Shown here: in pieces, positions 1 to 7,612 of the stretch | Layout: the number at the start of each line of letters is the position of its first letter | Numbering within the stretch: the first letter of the stretch is position 1 | Source: Bacteroidota bacterium | GTDB lineage: Bacteria; Bacteroidota; Bacteroidia; Bacteroidales; F082 | Direction: 5' to 3' | Assembly (NCBI GenBank): GCA_023396415.1 | Contig: JAEWWJ010000115.1 | Location: 1 to 23,260, forward strand | Length of the DNA: 23,260 nt | The notes under the pieces: generated by a model | What the model saw: only the letters and a program-made list of their open reading frames with translations | Database searches by the model: none | Told to the model about the DNA's origin: nothing | Program-made: the position numbers and the translations under genes

Positions 1-1275
1 GGGCCAAGCGTAATTGATGTCGCCTCGGAGTTGCTTTGAACCCATTACATCATGAGCGCCGCCATACGATTTCCGTAGTGTAATGGTGATTTTTGGCACC
101 GTAGCTTCTCCATAGGCAAACAACAACTTGGCACCATGAATGATGATACCGGCATATTCTTGTCCGCTCCCGGGCAAAAAGCCAGGCACGTCAACCAAGG
201 TTACAATAGGAACATTAAACGCATCGCAGAAACGAACGAAGCGCGCTGCTTTACGCGAAGCATCAATATCGAGCACACCAGCCAAAAAATTAGGCTGATT
301 GGCTACTATACCCACCGGCATACCATCGAATTTGGCAAAGCCGATAACAATATTTTTGGCATAATTGCGCTGTACTTCAAGAAACTCGCCGCAGTCAACG
401 ATGTAATGGATCACATCTTTAACATCGTAGGGTTTGTTGGCGTTGTCAGGAATAATTTGATTGAGTGCATCTTCAACCCTGTTGATGGGGTCGAAACATT
501 CAGTAATCGGTGGATCTTCTAGGTTGTTTTGTGGTAAGTAGGTCAGCATTTTGCGAATCAGCATCAGGCCTTCGGCTTCGTTTTCAACCACAAAATGGCT
601 CACGCCCGATTTGCTGCCGTGCACCCATGCGCCACCCAGATCTTCGGTGCTAATATCTTCGCCTGTAACTGTTTTAGTTACTTTTGGGCCGGTTACGAAC
701 ATGTAACTTGAATTTTCACTCATCAAAACAAAATCAGTGAGGGCCGGCGAATACACAGCTCCTCCGGCACAAGGGCCAAAAATGGCAGAAATTTGTGGAA
801 TAACTCCCGACGCCATAATGTTGCGCTGGAAAATTTCGGCATAACCTGCCAAACTTCTGACACCTTCCTGAATGCGTGCGCCACCACTGTCATTGATTCC
901 AATTACGGGCGCGCCCACTTTCATGGCTTGATCCATGACCTTGCAAATTTTGGCTGCAAAAGTTTCACTCAGCGACCCGCCAAAAATGGTAAAATCCTGC
1001 GAAAAAACATACACCACGCGTCCGTCAATGGTTCCGTGGCCGGTAACAACGCCATCGCCGGGATATTGTTGATCAGCCAAACCGAAATCAGTAGTCCTGT
1101 GCTTGACAAACATATCAAATTCCTCAAAACTGCCTTCGTCCAGCAGCATTTCGATACGTTCCCTTGCTGTGTGTTTTCCTTTCTCATGCTGGGCAGCGAT
1201 TCTTTTTTCGCCACCACCTTTTTTGGCTTCAATCCGCCGATCTAACAGCTCTTGAATTTTTGCTTCAAATGACAT
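1..1275 (-). CDS. mmdA: Biotin-dependent acyl-CoA carboxyltransferase (methylmalonyl-CoA decarboxylase alpha / propionyl-CoA carboxylase beta), 3' end outside window
   Basis: I translated this from the reverse strand; it opens at ATG 1275-1273 (MSFEAKIQELLDRR) and stays open for 425 codons to the left edge. The family is about 515 residues, so roughly 90 C-terminal residues are missing. Both crotonase-fold halves are visible. The N-terminal half has GVVTGHGTIDGR, FSQDFTIFGGSLSE, the oxyanion glycines of NDSGGARIQEGV and the PCAGGAVYSP loop. The C-terminal half has ANQPNFLAGVLDIDAS and VDVPGFLPGSGQEY. The family moves a carboxyl group between carboxybiotin and propionyl/methylmalonyl-CoA in the cytoplasm. 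It starts 17 bp after the epimerase stop, so the two are almost certainly one operon. Whether it belongs to a Na+-pumping decarboxylase or an ATP-driven carboxylase depends on the next genes, which lie outside; I use mmdA because that pairing is common in Bacteroidota. Confidence 0.93.
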   Translation of the reverse strand, partial: MSFEAKIQELLDRRIEAKKGGGEKRIAAQHEKGKHTARERIEMLLDEGSFEEFDMFVKHRTTDFGLADQQYPGDGVVTGHGTIDGRVVYVFSQDFTIFGGSLSETFAAKICKVMDQAMKVGAPVIGINDSGGARIQEGVRSLAGYAEIFQRNIMASGVIPQISAIFGPCAGGAVYSPALTDFVLMSENSSYMFVTGPKVTKTVTGEDISTEDLGGAWVHGSKSGVSHFVVENEAEGLMLIRKMLTYLPQNNLEDPPITECFDPINRVEDALNQIIPDNANKPYDVKDVIHYIVDCGEFLEVQRNYAKNIVIGFAKFDGMPVGIVANQPNFLAGVLDIDASRKAARFVRFCDAFNVPIVTLVDVPGFLPGSGQEYAGIIIHGAKLLFAYGEATVPKITITLRKSYGGAHDVMGSKQLRGDINYAWP

Positions 1276-1292
1276 AACCTGGGTATTTTTTT

Positions 1293-1703
1293 TTATTTGT
1301 TTTTGTCTTCACAAAGCTCTGTGAGTACTCCAAAGCTTGATTTTGGATGCAAAAACGCTATATGGAGGCCTTCGGCACCCATGCGTGGTTGCTCGTCAAT
1401 AAGTTTAATTCCGGCAGCACGCGCTTCATCCAAAGCTGCTTCTAATCCATTCACAGCAAAGGCGATATGATGAATTCCTTCGCCTTTCTTTTCGATGAAT
1501 TTACCTACCGGGCCTTCGGGATCAGTGCTCTCAAGCAGTTCAATCTTGGTTTGTCCAATCTTGAAAAAAGCTGTTTTTACCCGCTGATCTCTTACCTCCT
1601 CAATGGAGTAGCAAGGGGTGCCTAACAACTGCTCATAGTAGGGGATTGCATCAGCTAACGATTTAACTGCAATGCCAATGTGTTCAATATGAGTTGGTTT
1701 CAT
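1293..1703 (-). CDS. mce: Methylmalonyl-CoA epimerase
   Basis: This 136-residue protein of the vicinal-oxygen-chelate/glyoxalase fold would interconvert (R)- and (S)-methylmalonyl-CoA, linking methylmalonyl-CoA mutase to propionyl-CoA formation or use. It has two beta-alpha-beta-beta-beta halves. The first begins HIEHIGIAV (metal ligand His8) with TKIELLE (Glu55 at the second ligand place). The second begins GEGIHHIAFAV (His78/His79) and ends FGVLTELCE (Glu129). This H/E/H/E pattern is that of the family, and the length is normal. The start ATG 1703-1701 lies just after a TAnnTTTG element and a perfect palindrome. It is the first gene of the operon with the carboxyltransferase. I am sure of the family; epimerase rather than another glyoxalase rests on motifs plus the neighbour. 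Confidence 0.95.
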   Translation of the reverse strand: MKPTHIEHIGIAVKSLADAIPYYEQLLGTPCYSIEEVRDQRVKTAFFKIGQTKIELLESTDPEGPVGKFIEKKGEGIHHIAFAVNGLEAALDEARAAGIKLIDEQPRMGAEGLHIAFLHPKSSFGVLTELCEDKNK

Positions 1704-1712
1704 AGAAAAATG

Positions 1713-1732
1713 TTTGTGAAATTTTTCACAAA
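1713..1732. promoter_or_regulatory. Perfect CRP-type palindrome in the mce leader
   Basis: TTTGTGAAA-TT-TTTCACAAA is a perfect 9-bp inverted repeat with a 2-bp centre. Read as a dyad it is TGTGA-N6-TCACA (1715-1730), the consensus of CRP/FNR-family DNA binding. It ends 9 bp before the mce ATG and overlaps the -7 element at 1729-1736, so a bound protein would be expected to block this promoter. It might also act on the divergent gene at 1860. The palindrome is seen directly; the protein that binds it is inferred. Confidence 0.55.
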
Positions 1733-1736
1733 AGTA
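1729..1736 (-). promoter_or_regulatory. -7 promoter element (TACTTTTG) for mce-mmdA
   Basis: On the minus strand this is an exact match to the Bacteroidota -7 consensus TAnnTTTG, with the inferred transcript start near 1725 and the mce ATG at 1703. No good TTG at -33 is visible. Confidence 0.5.
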
Positions 1737-1815
1737 GGTATATTATCTGCATGAATTTTTAAAATTTTGAAAAAAAGGGTGAAATTCGTGCCGGAATCCA
1801 AATTTAGAATGTTTC

Positions 1816-1823
1816 TATCTTTC
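1816..1823 (+). promoter_or_regulatory. Weak -7-like element (TATCTTTC) for the propeller gene
   Basis: It matches TAnnTTTG at all but the last base and lies 36 bp upstream of the ATG at 1860. No -33 element is evident, so this is a weak call. Confidence 0.3.
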
Positions 1824-1859
1824 AATAAAATTGTAATATTGCTGAAAAACCACACTGCC

Positions 1860-3377
1860 ATGATGAAAACCAAATTTTTGATCGTTCTGTTGCTCTTTTT
1901 GTATCTGTCATTCCCGTTGCACAGCCAAACATTTACGGATATTCGTGCCGGTTTAACAGGGGTTGCCGAAAGCTCCAGCGGTTGGATAGACACTGATCGT
2001 GATGGCGATCCTGACATCATTGTTGCGGGGGAATTTTATTCAAACCAGCAACCGATTATTTCGACAAAGCATTACAACAACAATCGCAACGATGTTTTTG
2101 CTGCTGTCTCACGAGGTATTCCGGATTTTTATCGGGGCGATTTTGCCATTGGCGATTTGGATTTAGATGGCATTAACGATCTGGCAGTGGTAGGCGAAAC
2201 ACGCAATGGTGGGCGTTTAGGAATTGTTTTGCGAGGTTTGGAAAACGGTGGTTTTGCAGCCACCAATGTGAGGTTTACCGCTGTGCGCGATGGCAGCATT
2301 GATTTGGCCGACATGGATGGCGATGGCGATTTGGATGTGTTGTTGTGCGGTGAATCAACCCAAGGGCCAGTTACATTGGTATATCGCAACAACCGAAATT
2401 GGAATTTTACGCCGCTCGATGTTCAACTGCCTGCAATACGCCGCGGAGTAGCCCGTTGGAGCGACTATAATGTGGATGGCTTGCCCGACGTTTTGATTTC
2501 TGGTATTTCTACTCATGGCCAGCCGATGAGCCAGCTGTATCAAAACACAGGCAAAGGTTTTGTGATGAACAATTCGTCTTTTGTGGGGTTAAAAAACAGC
2601 GCTATGGCTTTTGGCGATGTGGACAACGATGGTGATGACGACGTGATACTTTTAGGCGAAACAGCCAGCGGCAGCAAACTTTCGCAACTTTATAAAAATA
2701 ATCGCAATGGATTCACAGCGGTGAATACTTCTTTTGTGGCCGTTACCGACGGCTTTGCCGACTGGGGCGATATGGATCTTGATGGTGATCTTGATTTGTT
2801 GTTGAGCGGCATGTCAGACCAAGGTCCTGTTTCGCGGATTTATACCAACAACCGCAATTATAATTTCAAAGATATTGGTGCCGGCATTATTCCTTTATAC
2901 AACAGCTCGGGCGAGTGGGGCGATTACGATTTAGATGGCGACTTAGACGTGCTGATTGCCGGCCTGACAGCTAATCAAGAGTTTATTGCGCGGGTTTACA
3001 ACAACGGCATCATCAGCAATAAAAAACCCATCGCAAAAACAGAAGTGAGCAATTGGGAAACCATTTCGGCAGTTCCGAGCCGACAGGAACCTATTTATTT
3101 CTATGTGTATTCATCCAGCTATGGCGATTTGTTTCACAGCGGAACCAATACCTATCATGTTTTCATGAGTCCGGTAAAAAAGTTTCCGAAGGATTATGTA
3201 TTAGAGGAAAAGTTTCAATCCCTCTTGATTGAAAAATTTCCAAATTGGGTGAAAGCCGATCAAGGCAATATCATCCAAAATGGTTTTGTTACCAAACAAG
3301 AAGCCGAGCGTTCGCGCAAGCGAATGATTCACGATTATGAAACCAAAGATTTTAAACTGATCGAAATCAACTGGTAG
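1860..3377 (+). CDS. Secreted FG-GAP/VCBS-repeat beta-propeller protein with unknown C-terminal region
   Basis: The reading frame is open from 1767, but the ATG at 1860 (or 1863) gives a clean signal peptide: MMKTK, a hydrophobic stretch, then a likely cut after HSQ (residue 23). The 505-residue product carries seven calcium-type D-x-D-x-D-G loops starting at residues 44, 99, 151, 202, 253, 304 and 355; the last five are exactly 51 residues apart, which fits a closed seven-bladed integrin-like propeller. Conserved blade ends read LYxNNRN or IYTNNRN. Residues from about 389 to the end (ending IEINW) match nothing I recognise; a faint likeness to a SPOR fold (EAERSRKRM) is only a guess. There is no type IX secretion sorting domain. 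It is probably periplasmic or exported, with an adhesion or binding role inferred only from fold. It is a single-gene unit. Confidence 0.85.
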   Translation: MMKTKFLIVLLLFLYLSFPLHSQTFTDIRAGLTGVAESSSGWIDTDRDGDPDIIVAGEFYSNQQPIISTKHYNNNRNDVFAAVSRGIPDFYRGDFAIGDLDLDGINDLAVVGETRNGGRLGIVLRGLENGGFAATNVRFTAVRDGSIDLADMDGDGDLDVLLCGESTQGPVTLVYRNNRNWNFTPLDVQLPAIRRGVARWSDYNVDGLPDVLISGISTHGQPMSQLYQNTGKGFVMNNSSFVGLKNSAMAFGDVDNDGDDDVILLGETASGSKLSQLYKNNRNGFTAVNTSFVAVTDGFADWGDMDLDGDLDLLLSGMSDQGPVSRIYTNNRNYNFKDIGAGIIPLYNSSGEWGDYDLDGDLDVLIAGLTANQEFIARVYNNGIISNKKPIAKTEVSNWETISAVPSRQEPIYFYVYSSSYGDLFHSGTNTYHVFMSPVKKFPKDYVLEEKFQSLLIEKFPNWVKADQGNIIQNGFVTKQEAERSRKRMIHDYETKDFKLIEINW

Positions 3378-3484
3378 AAGAACGTTGATTAAGCTAACTC
3401 TTTATAAATGTGTGTCATACAAAGAGAGTTTTCTCCTTTTGACCTTATTGTAAAACGATATACCAACCTATGGTTGAATAGTTT

Positions 3485-3492
3485 TATTTTTG
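3485..3492 (+). promoter_or_regulatory. -7 promoter element (TATTTTTG) for the OstA-like gene
   Basis: This is an exact TAnnTTTG match 18 bp before the ATG at 3511, giving a leader of only about a dozen bases. It argues for ATG 3511 over the in-frame TTG at 3490, which lies inside the promoter element. Confidence 0.6.
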
Positions 3493-3510
3493 CGTTTCAA
3501 CACAAGTGCT

Positions 3511-5082
3511 ATGCTTCCACTAAAAAACTTGATTTTTGGTCTTTCTCTTTTGTTTTTGTCCAGTGGCGTTTTGTCGCAGCAAAAAACCGTGATTCATGTT
3601 GAACGCGCCAAACAACAGCTTTTTGATAAGCGTTTTGGTGCCGACATTGAGCGGCTGATTGGCGATGTTGTTTTGCGACAAGATTCAACTTGGTTTTATT
3701 GTGATAGTGCCTACCTAAATGAAAAAAACCGCAATTTTGATGCTTTTGGAAATGTTCACATCAAAGTGAGCGACACCTTGCATATCTATGGCGATAAATT
3801 AAAATACAATGGCGAGAGAAAAGAAGCGGAGCTTTTCGACAATGTTAGGCTGCTCGATGATTCAACGGTATTAGAAACGGAATACCTTATTTATTACCGA
3901 GTTACGCGTTTGGCTTATTATCCCGACAGGGGTGTGATCACCAATGGCGAAAATATTTTGAAAAGCAAAAAGGGCTATTATCAAACCAATAAAAAGGAGT
4001 TTTATTTTAGCCAGGATGTTGAGCTGATCAATCCGGAATACATCACTTATACCGATACAATGGTGTACAATACCATCACTGAAAAGGCCTTTTTCTTTAC
4101 GCCTACTTTGATCCGCGGAGAGGAAAACACCATTTATGCCGAATCGGGATGGTACGATACGGGTCTTGATATTGCCGAAATGCAAAAAAACGCCCAACTC
4201 ACCACTAAAGATCAGTTGGTGGAGTCGGATTGGATTTTTTACAATAGAAATACCGGTTTTGGTGATGCACGCGGCAATGTGGTGATTACAGATACCACCC
4301 ATAAATTAATCGTAAAAGGCGACATCGGCAAACTGTGGGAAGATGAAGGCCGCTCTTTTGTTACAGGTGAGGCTTTGGGTATTTCTTACGACACGAAAGA
4401 TAGTTTGTATCTACATGCCGACACTTTATTTATGTTTTTCGATAAGGAAAAGCAGGCCAAACAAATGAAAGCCTACTTTGGTGTGCGTTTTTTTAGGGCC
4501 GATCTGCAAGGCACTTGCGACTCATTGGTCTATCACATGAGTGATTCGACTTTGCGGATGTATAAATTGCCCGTGTTGTGGTCGGCAAAGAATCAGTTAA
4601 CTGCCGATTCTATTTTTATTGCCATAACCAACCAAGAACTCGATTCGCTGATCATGTACAACAGCGCATTCATCGTTTCACGCGATTCGCTGGAGGGATA
4701 TAACCAAATTAAAGGGAAAAATATGGTGGGTCATTTTTTAGAGAATGAACTCGACAAAATTTTTGTGGACGGTAATGCCCAAACTGTTTATTGGGTTCGT
4801 GAAGACGATAAGCGCCTCATCGGGATCAACTTGGCCAAGTCGAGCACCATGCTCATTCGGCTGGAAGACAACGCTATTAAAGGAATCTCATATTTTAGTG
4901 GCCCAACAGAAACCATGTATCCCGAGAAAGATTTGCCCAAAGCGGAGGCTATTTTGAGAGGTTTTCAATGGCTCGAACAGCAACGACCCACAGATAAAAA
5001 TGATATTTTTAGAAAAATTGAACCCAAATTACCCGAAGCTGATACTACCAAAAAAGCGGTTGCTGTACCTAAAAAAGACTAA
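3511..5082 (+). CDS. OstA/LptA-like periplasmic LPS transport protein (large Bacteroidota type)
   Basis: The 523-residue product begins MLPLKNLIFGLSLLFLSSG with a likely cut after LS at residue 22, so it is exported. The mature part starts like an OstA domain: a lead strand, then LIGDVVLRQDSTWFYCDSAYLN and FGNVHIKVSDTLHIYGDKL, with recurring 'G-x-V-hydrophobic' strand pairs that fit repeated beta-jellyroll units. Later units include ARGNVVITDTTHKLIVKGD and YSTDSLYLHADTLF-like strands. OstA/LptA proteins carry lipopolysaccharide across the periplasm to LptD. E. coli LptA is about 185 residues, so this is nearly three times as long, as is usual for the Bacteroidota OstA-like family. The tail (from about 495) is rich in Lys, Pro and Thr. 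Its 3' end overlaps the convergent mlaD by 14 bp. lptD lies about 2.5 kb away, which supports the role. Confidence 0.85.
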   Translation: MLPLKNLIFGLSLLFLSSGVLSQQKTVIHVERAKQQLFDKRFGADIERLIGDVVLRQDSTWFYCDSAYLNEKNRNFDAFGNVHIKVSDTLHIYGDKLKYNGERKEAELFDNVRLLDDSTVLETEYLIYYRVTRLAYYPDRGVITNGENILKSKKGYYQTNKKEFYFSQDVELINPEYITYTDTMVYNTITEKAFFFTPTLIRGEENTIYAESGWYDTGLDIAEMQKNAQLTTKDQLVESDWIFYNRNTGFGDARGNVVITDTTHKLIVKGDIGKLWEDEGRSFVTGEALGISYDTKDSLYLHADTLFMFFDKEKQAKQMKAYFGVRFFRADLQGTCDSLVYHMSDSTLRMYKLPVLWSAKNQLTADSIFIAITNQELDSLIMYNSAFIVSRDSLEGYNQIKGKNMVGHFLENELDKIFVDGNAQTVYWVREDDKRLIGINLAKSSTMLIRLEDNAIKGISYFSGPTETMYPEKDLPKAEAILRGFQWLEQQRPTDKNDIFRKIEPKLPEADTTKKAVAVPKKD

Positions 5083-6016
5083 ATTTCACATAACGCTTGG
5101 GGTTCAAACGCACATCTTCGAGCAATTTGTTCAACTCTTCGGCAGATTTTTCCAACTGATAATATAAGGTATCGTTGGTCATTATTTTTCCTATTGAACC
5201 TTGACCATTGTTGATGCTCGATAAAGTAAAATTCAGTTCTTGGAGCGAAGTGTTGGCCGTGCGAATGGTGCTGCCAATGTCGGCCTTTACTAAGGTGTCG
5301 GAAAAAGAAGCGGCATTGGCTAGAATTTTGCTGATTTGCCCGTTGTTTTGTTCTAAGTTGCGGGTAATGAGCTCAATATTGTATAAAATTGAGTTGATAC
5401 GCACCTGTTCGGTGTTCACAATCGTTTCAACGGTAGCAGTAGTACGTTCAAGGCTTTTGATGGTAGCAGCTACACTTTGGAGGCTGGCAATGATGTTTCC
5501 TTGAGCGTTTTCGTTGAGCAAAGTTTGCATGATTACAACCAAAGAATCTACTGAGGAAATGAGTCCTTCAGCTTTGTTTTTCAACGGAAGAACTTGCGCA
5601 TTTACTTCGTCCATCAAACTGGCTTCGATGGACGAAAATAAAGTGTCGTTGGGCTGAATGTTCACCTTTGAATCGCCTAAAATTAAGTCAACAGCTTTAG
5701 CACCCATAAGGTCAGAGCTGAAAATGCGGGCCACACTGTTGTTGGGAATCGGGAAATCGGTGGTGATTGAAAGTTGAACAATGAGGCTGCCACTTTTGTC
5801 GGGATGGAAATAAATATCGCGCACCTGACCCACACGTAAGCCGTTCAATATTACAGGGTTGTTTTTAATTAGGCCATTTACTTCCGAATATTTCACAAAA
5901 TAGAGGTCTTCTTTGTTGAAAATATCTCTTCCTTTTAGAAAATTAAATCCCCAAATAAACAAAAACAAAGCTGCAATGAACATGATTGCAACGACATATA
6001 CTTTTTTATTTTTCAT
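5069..6016 (-). CDS. MlaD/MCE-family lipid-transport protein
   Basis: The 315-residue product has one N-terminal membrane helix (residues 7-25) after MKNKK, then one MCE domain at about 38-116 (YFVKYSEVNGLIKNNPVILNGLRVGQV... ending AKAVDLILG). From about 130 to 300 it is a long helical, coiled-coil-prone region (LPLKNKAEGLISSVDSL, TVETIVNTEQ, SLQELNFTLSSI). This is the layout of MlaD-type proteins, which form hexameric rings on the inner membrane and move phospholipids between the membranes with an ABC permease. No permease or ATPase partner is in the window, so the transport partners must be elsewhere. It lies downstream of the amidase on the same strand but 308 bp away, with its own promoter and a long leader. 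The last 14 bp overlap the 3' end of the OstA-like gene. Confidence 0.9.
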   Translation of the reverse strand: MKNKKVYVVAIMFIAALFLFIWGFNFLKGRDIFNKEDLYFVKYSEVNGLIKNNPVILNGLRVGQVRDIYFHPDKSGSLIVQLSITTDFPIPNNSVARIFSSDLMGAKAVDLILGDSKVNIQPNDTLFSSIEASLMDEVNAQVLPLKNKAEGLISSVDSLVVIMQTLLNENAQGNIIASLQSVAATIKSLERTTATVETIVNTEQVRINSILYNIELITRNLEQNNGQISKILANAASFSDTLVKADIGSTIRTANTSLQELNFTLSSINNGQGSIGKIMTNDTLYYQLEKSAEELNKLLEDVRLNPKRYVKFSLF

Positions 6017-6081
6017 GTTACTAAGGTTTTAATTTGCTTTTTTGTTCTCGTTTATCCCAAATTTGGTTCCTTGAACAAAGT

Positions 6082-6127
6082 GGGTTTTCGTGGGTTTGGA
6101 TTCTGTATGTGAGGGCCACGAAAACCC
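6082..6127 (-). repeat. 12-bp perfect inverted repeat (5' leader hairpin of mlaD)
   Basis: Arms GGGTTTTCGTGG (6082-6093) and CCACGAAAACCC (6116-6127) flank a 22-base loop. In the mlaD transcript the stem would begin about 7 bases from the inferred 5' end. No T-run follows on either strand, so it does not look like a terminator. It could shield the mRNA from decay or be a regulatory leader structure. Confidence 0.6.
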
Positions 6128-6139
6128 GAATTACTTTTG

Positions 6140-6147
6140 CAAATATA
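6140..6147 (-). promoter_or_regulatory. -7 promoter element (TATATTTG) for mlaD
   Basis: This is an exact TAnnTTTG match on the minus strand with a TTG 21 bp upstream (6171-6169), a fair -33 spacing. The inferred leader is about 115 bases and includes the hairpin at 6082-6127. Confidence 0.55.
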
Positions 6148-6324
6148 CATCAATGAATATTTTAAGCACAACTGCACGGTCTTAATAATTTAGAAATCCT
6201 TTTTTGGAGGTTTTCGGTTGTGAAAATAAATTCGACTTATTATGTGAATTTGAAGACCAATGCGCTGCAAATTATTTTTTTCGAGGCTTGAGTTTGGTGT
6301 GGAAATGCTGAAAATTACGATAGG

Positions 6325-7581
6325 TTATTTTTTCATTGAATCACTTATTGCCACACGCTTTCCGTCGCTGAAAGCCACCACAAAAGCATCTTCAAAGCCC
6401 AACTTTCTTAACTTTGATTGGTGTGCTGTGGCTTCTTTAAAACCGGAAAACCTACCGGAAGTATATTTGTACATGCCATCGTGAAAATACACATCCACGT
6501 CGGTTGCTCTACTGAAACGCTTGTCGGTAACAGCAATTTTGGTGTTGTAGAGGGCAAACTGAACTTTAAAAACAACTGTATTATTGGTTGATTCGCTGGT
6601 TTTTACTGTTTCTTCAACCGTTTTTTTTGTTTCAGGTTGCTGAATTGTTTCCTGCTTTTCAACTTTTGTTGTCGGAGTTTCTTCTTTTTTTACTACGGGT
6701 TTTTCTTCTTTTGCAACGGGTTTATCTTTTTGGGGTGCCAGCACCTCTTTCCACTCGTCGGGAATGTTGAGCGGCAGGGTGTTGTCGCGTTCGTACTGTT
6801 GTTTGTACTCTTTGAAAGATCTATAAATGGCCGATGCCATATACACTTGACCTTCTTCGGAGAGCAGGAATTTTTCCTCTGCCGGATTGGTGATGAAGCC
6901 TAACTCAATGAGGACGCTGGGCATAGAGGTTTTATACAACACCAAAAAACCCGCCTGCTGCACGCTGCGGTCTTTGCGGCCCACTCTTTTTGTAAATTGT
7001 TCCTGAACTTGTTGGGCCACTTTGATGCTCTGTTGTTTGTTGTCTGACTGAAAGAGCGAGAGTGCAATATATGCGGCAGTGCTGTTGGGGTCGAAATCAC
7101 CGTATTCCTCACTGGCATTTTCCTCGAAAAGAATGGCGGCATTTTCGAGTTTAGCAACCTCAAGGTTAGCTTGCGTTTTGTGTTCTCCCATCACAAAGGT
7201 CTCAGCACCATATACTTTGGTATCAGTAGAGGCATTACAGTGGATGGAGATAAACAAATCGGCATTGTTCTCGTTGGCGATGGCAGCCCTGCGGTGAAGT
7301 TCGATAAACTCGTCTTTTGAGCGGGTGAAAATTACTTTCACATCGGGTAAATTTTGTCGGATATAGGTACCCGTTTTGAGGGCCACACTAAGAACAATAT
7401 CCTTTTCTTTTGAGTTTTTACCCACAGCTCCGGGGTCGCGGCCACCATGGCCGGCATCAATTACTACGGTTCTGATTTTGGCCCCTTTTTGTGCAAAACT
7501 GTCCTTTATCGGAACAAATATCAGCAGCAAAGCAACAAAGTAAAATGGAATACGTTGGAGGAATGTGGTGTTGGCAATCAT
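6325..7581 (-). CDS. N-acetylmuramoyl-L-alanine amidase (Amidase_3) with C-terminal SPOR domain
   Basis: Starting at ATG 7581-7579 gives 418 residues; the longer frame to 7668 adds a non-signal-like extension, so I reject it. Residues 1-30 (MIANTTFLQR, hydrophobic core, DSFA) form a signal peptide. The catalytic domain at about 36-260 has the zinc ligands His45 (IDAGHGGRDPGA), Glu59 (KEKD) and His114 (ISIHCNAS) and the catalytic Glu226 (VLIELGFITN). The enzyme would cleave the bond between muramic acid and the stem peptide in the periplasm. A Lys/Glu/Pro/Thr-rich linker (about 283-333) leads to a SPOR-like domain at 335-410 (VFKVQFALYNT ... YTSGRFSGFKEA), a fold that binds denuded glycan at the septum. 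This suggests a cell-division role. It is transcribed away from lptD with only 31 bp between the starts. Confidence 0.93.
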   Translation of the reverse strand: MIANTTFLQRIPFYFVALLLIFVPIKDSFAQKGAKIRTVVIDAGHGGRDPGAVGKNSKEKDIVLSVALKTGTYIRQNLPDVKVIFTRSKDEFIELHRRAAIANENNADLFISIHCNASTDTKVYGAETFVMGEHKTQANLEVAKLENAAILFEENASEEYGDFDPNSTAAYIALSLFQSDNKQQSIKVAQQVQEQFTKRVGRKDRSVQQAGFLVLYKTSMPSVLIELGFITNPAEEKFLLSEEGQVYMASAIYRSFKEYKQQYERDNTLPLNIPDEWKEVLAPQKDKPVAKEEKPVVKKEETPTTKVEKQETIQQPETKKTVEETVKTSESTNNTVVFKVQFALYNTKIAVTDKRFSRATDVDVYFHDGMYKYTSGRFSGFKEATAHQSKLRKLGFEDAFVVAFSDGKRVAISDSMKK

Positions 7582-7591
7582 TTTTTGAAAG

Positions 7592-7599
7592 TATATTTG
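7592..7599 (+). promoter_or_regulatory. -7 promoter element (TATATTTG) for lptD
   Basis: This exact TAnnTTTG match lies in the 31-bp gap between the amidase ATG and the proposed lptD start. The transcript would begin near 7606, so the lptD leader is only a few bases. Confidence 0.5.
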
Positions 7600-7612
7600 C
7601 AACCTGAAATCA

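Larger units (their letters stand above)
6017..6324. other. 308-bp intergenic region between mlaD and the amidase
   Basis: No convincing gene lies here; the + strand frame from 6260 is antisense to the amidase end. It contains the mlaD promoter (6140-6147), a 12-bp-arm inverted repeat (6082-6127) and an AT-rich stretch downstream of the amidase stop without a clear terminator. Confidence 0.6.

Noticed and set aside
793..1245. Open plus-strand frame of 150 codons
   Set aside because: It is antisense to the carboxyltransferase, whose motifs are unambiguous on the minus strand.
1700..2020. Minus-strand frame of 106 codons overlapping the propeller signal peptide region
   Set aside because: It overlaps two genes with strong evidence and shows no recognisable protein features.
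6082..6127. Inverted repeat read as a transcription terminator
   Set aside because: The loop is 22 bases and no T-run follows on either strand; a leader structure fits better.
6132..6139. TACTTTTG on the plus strand, an exact -7 element
   Set aside because: No plus-strand gene follows; the only frame ahead is antisense to the amidase end. It probably matches by chance beside the real mlaD element on the other strand.
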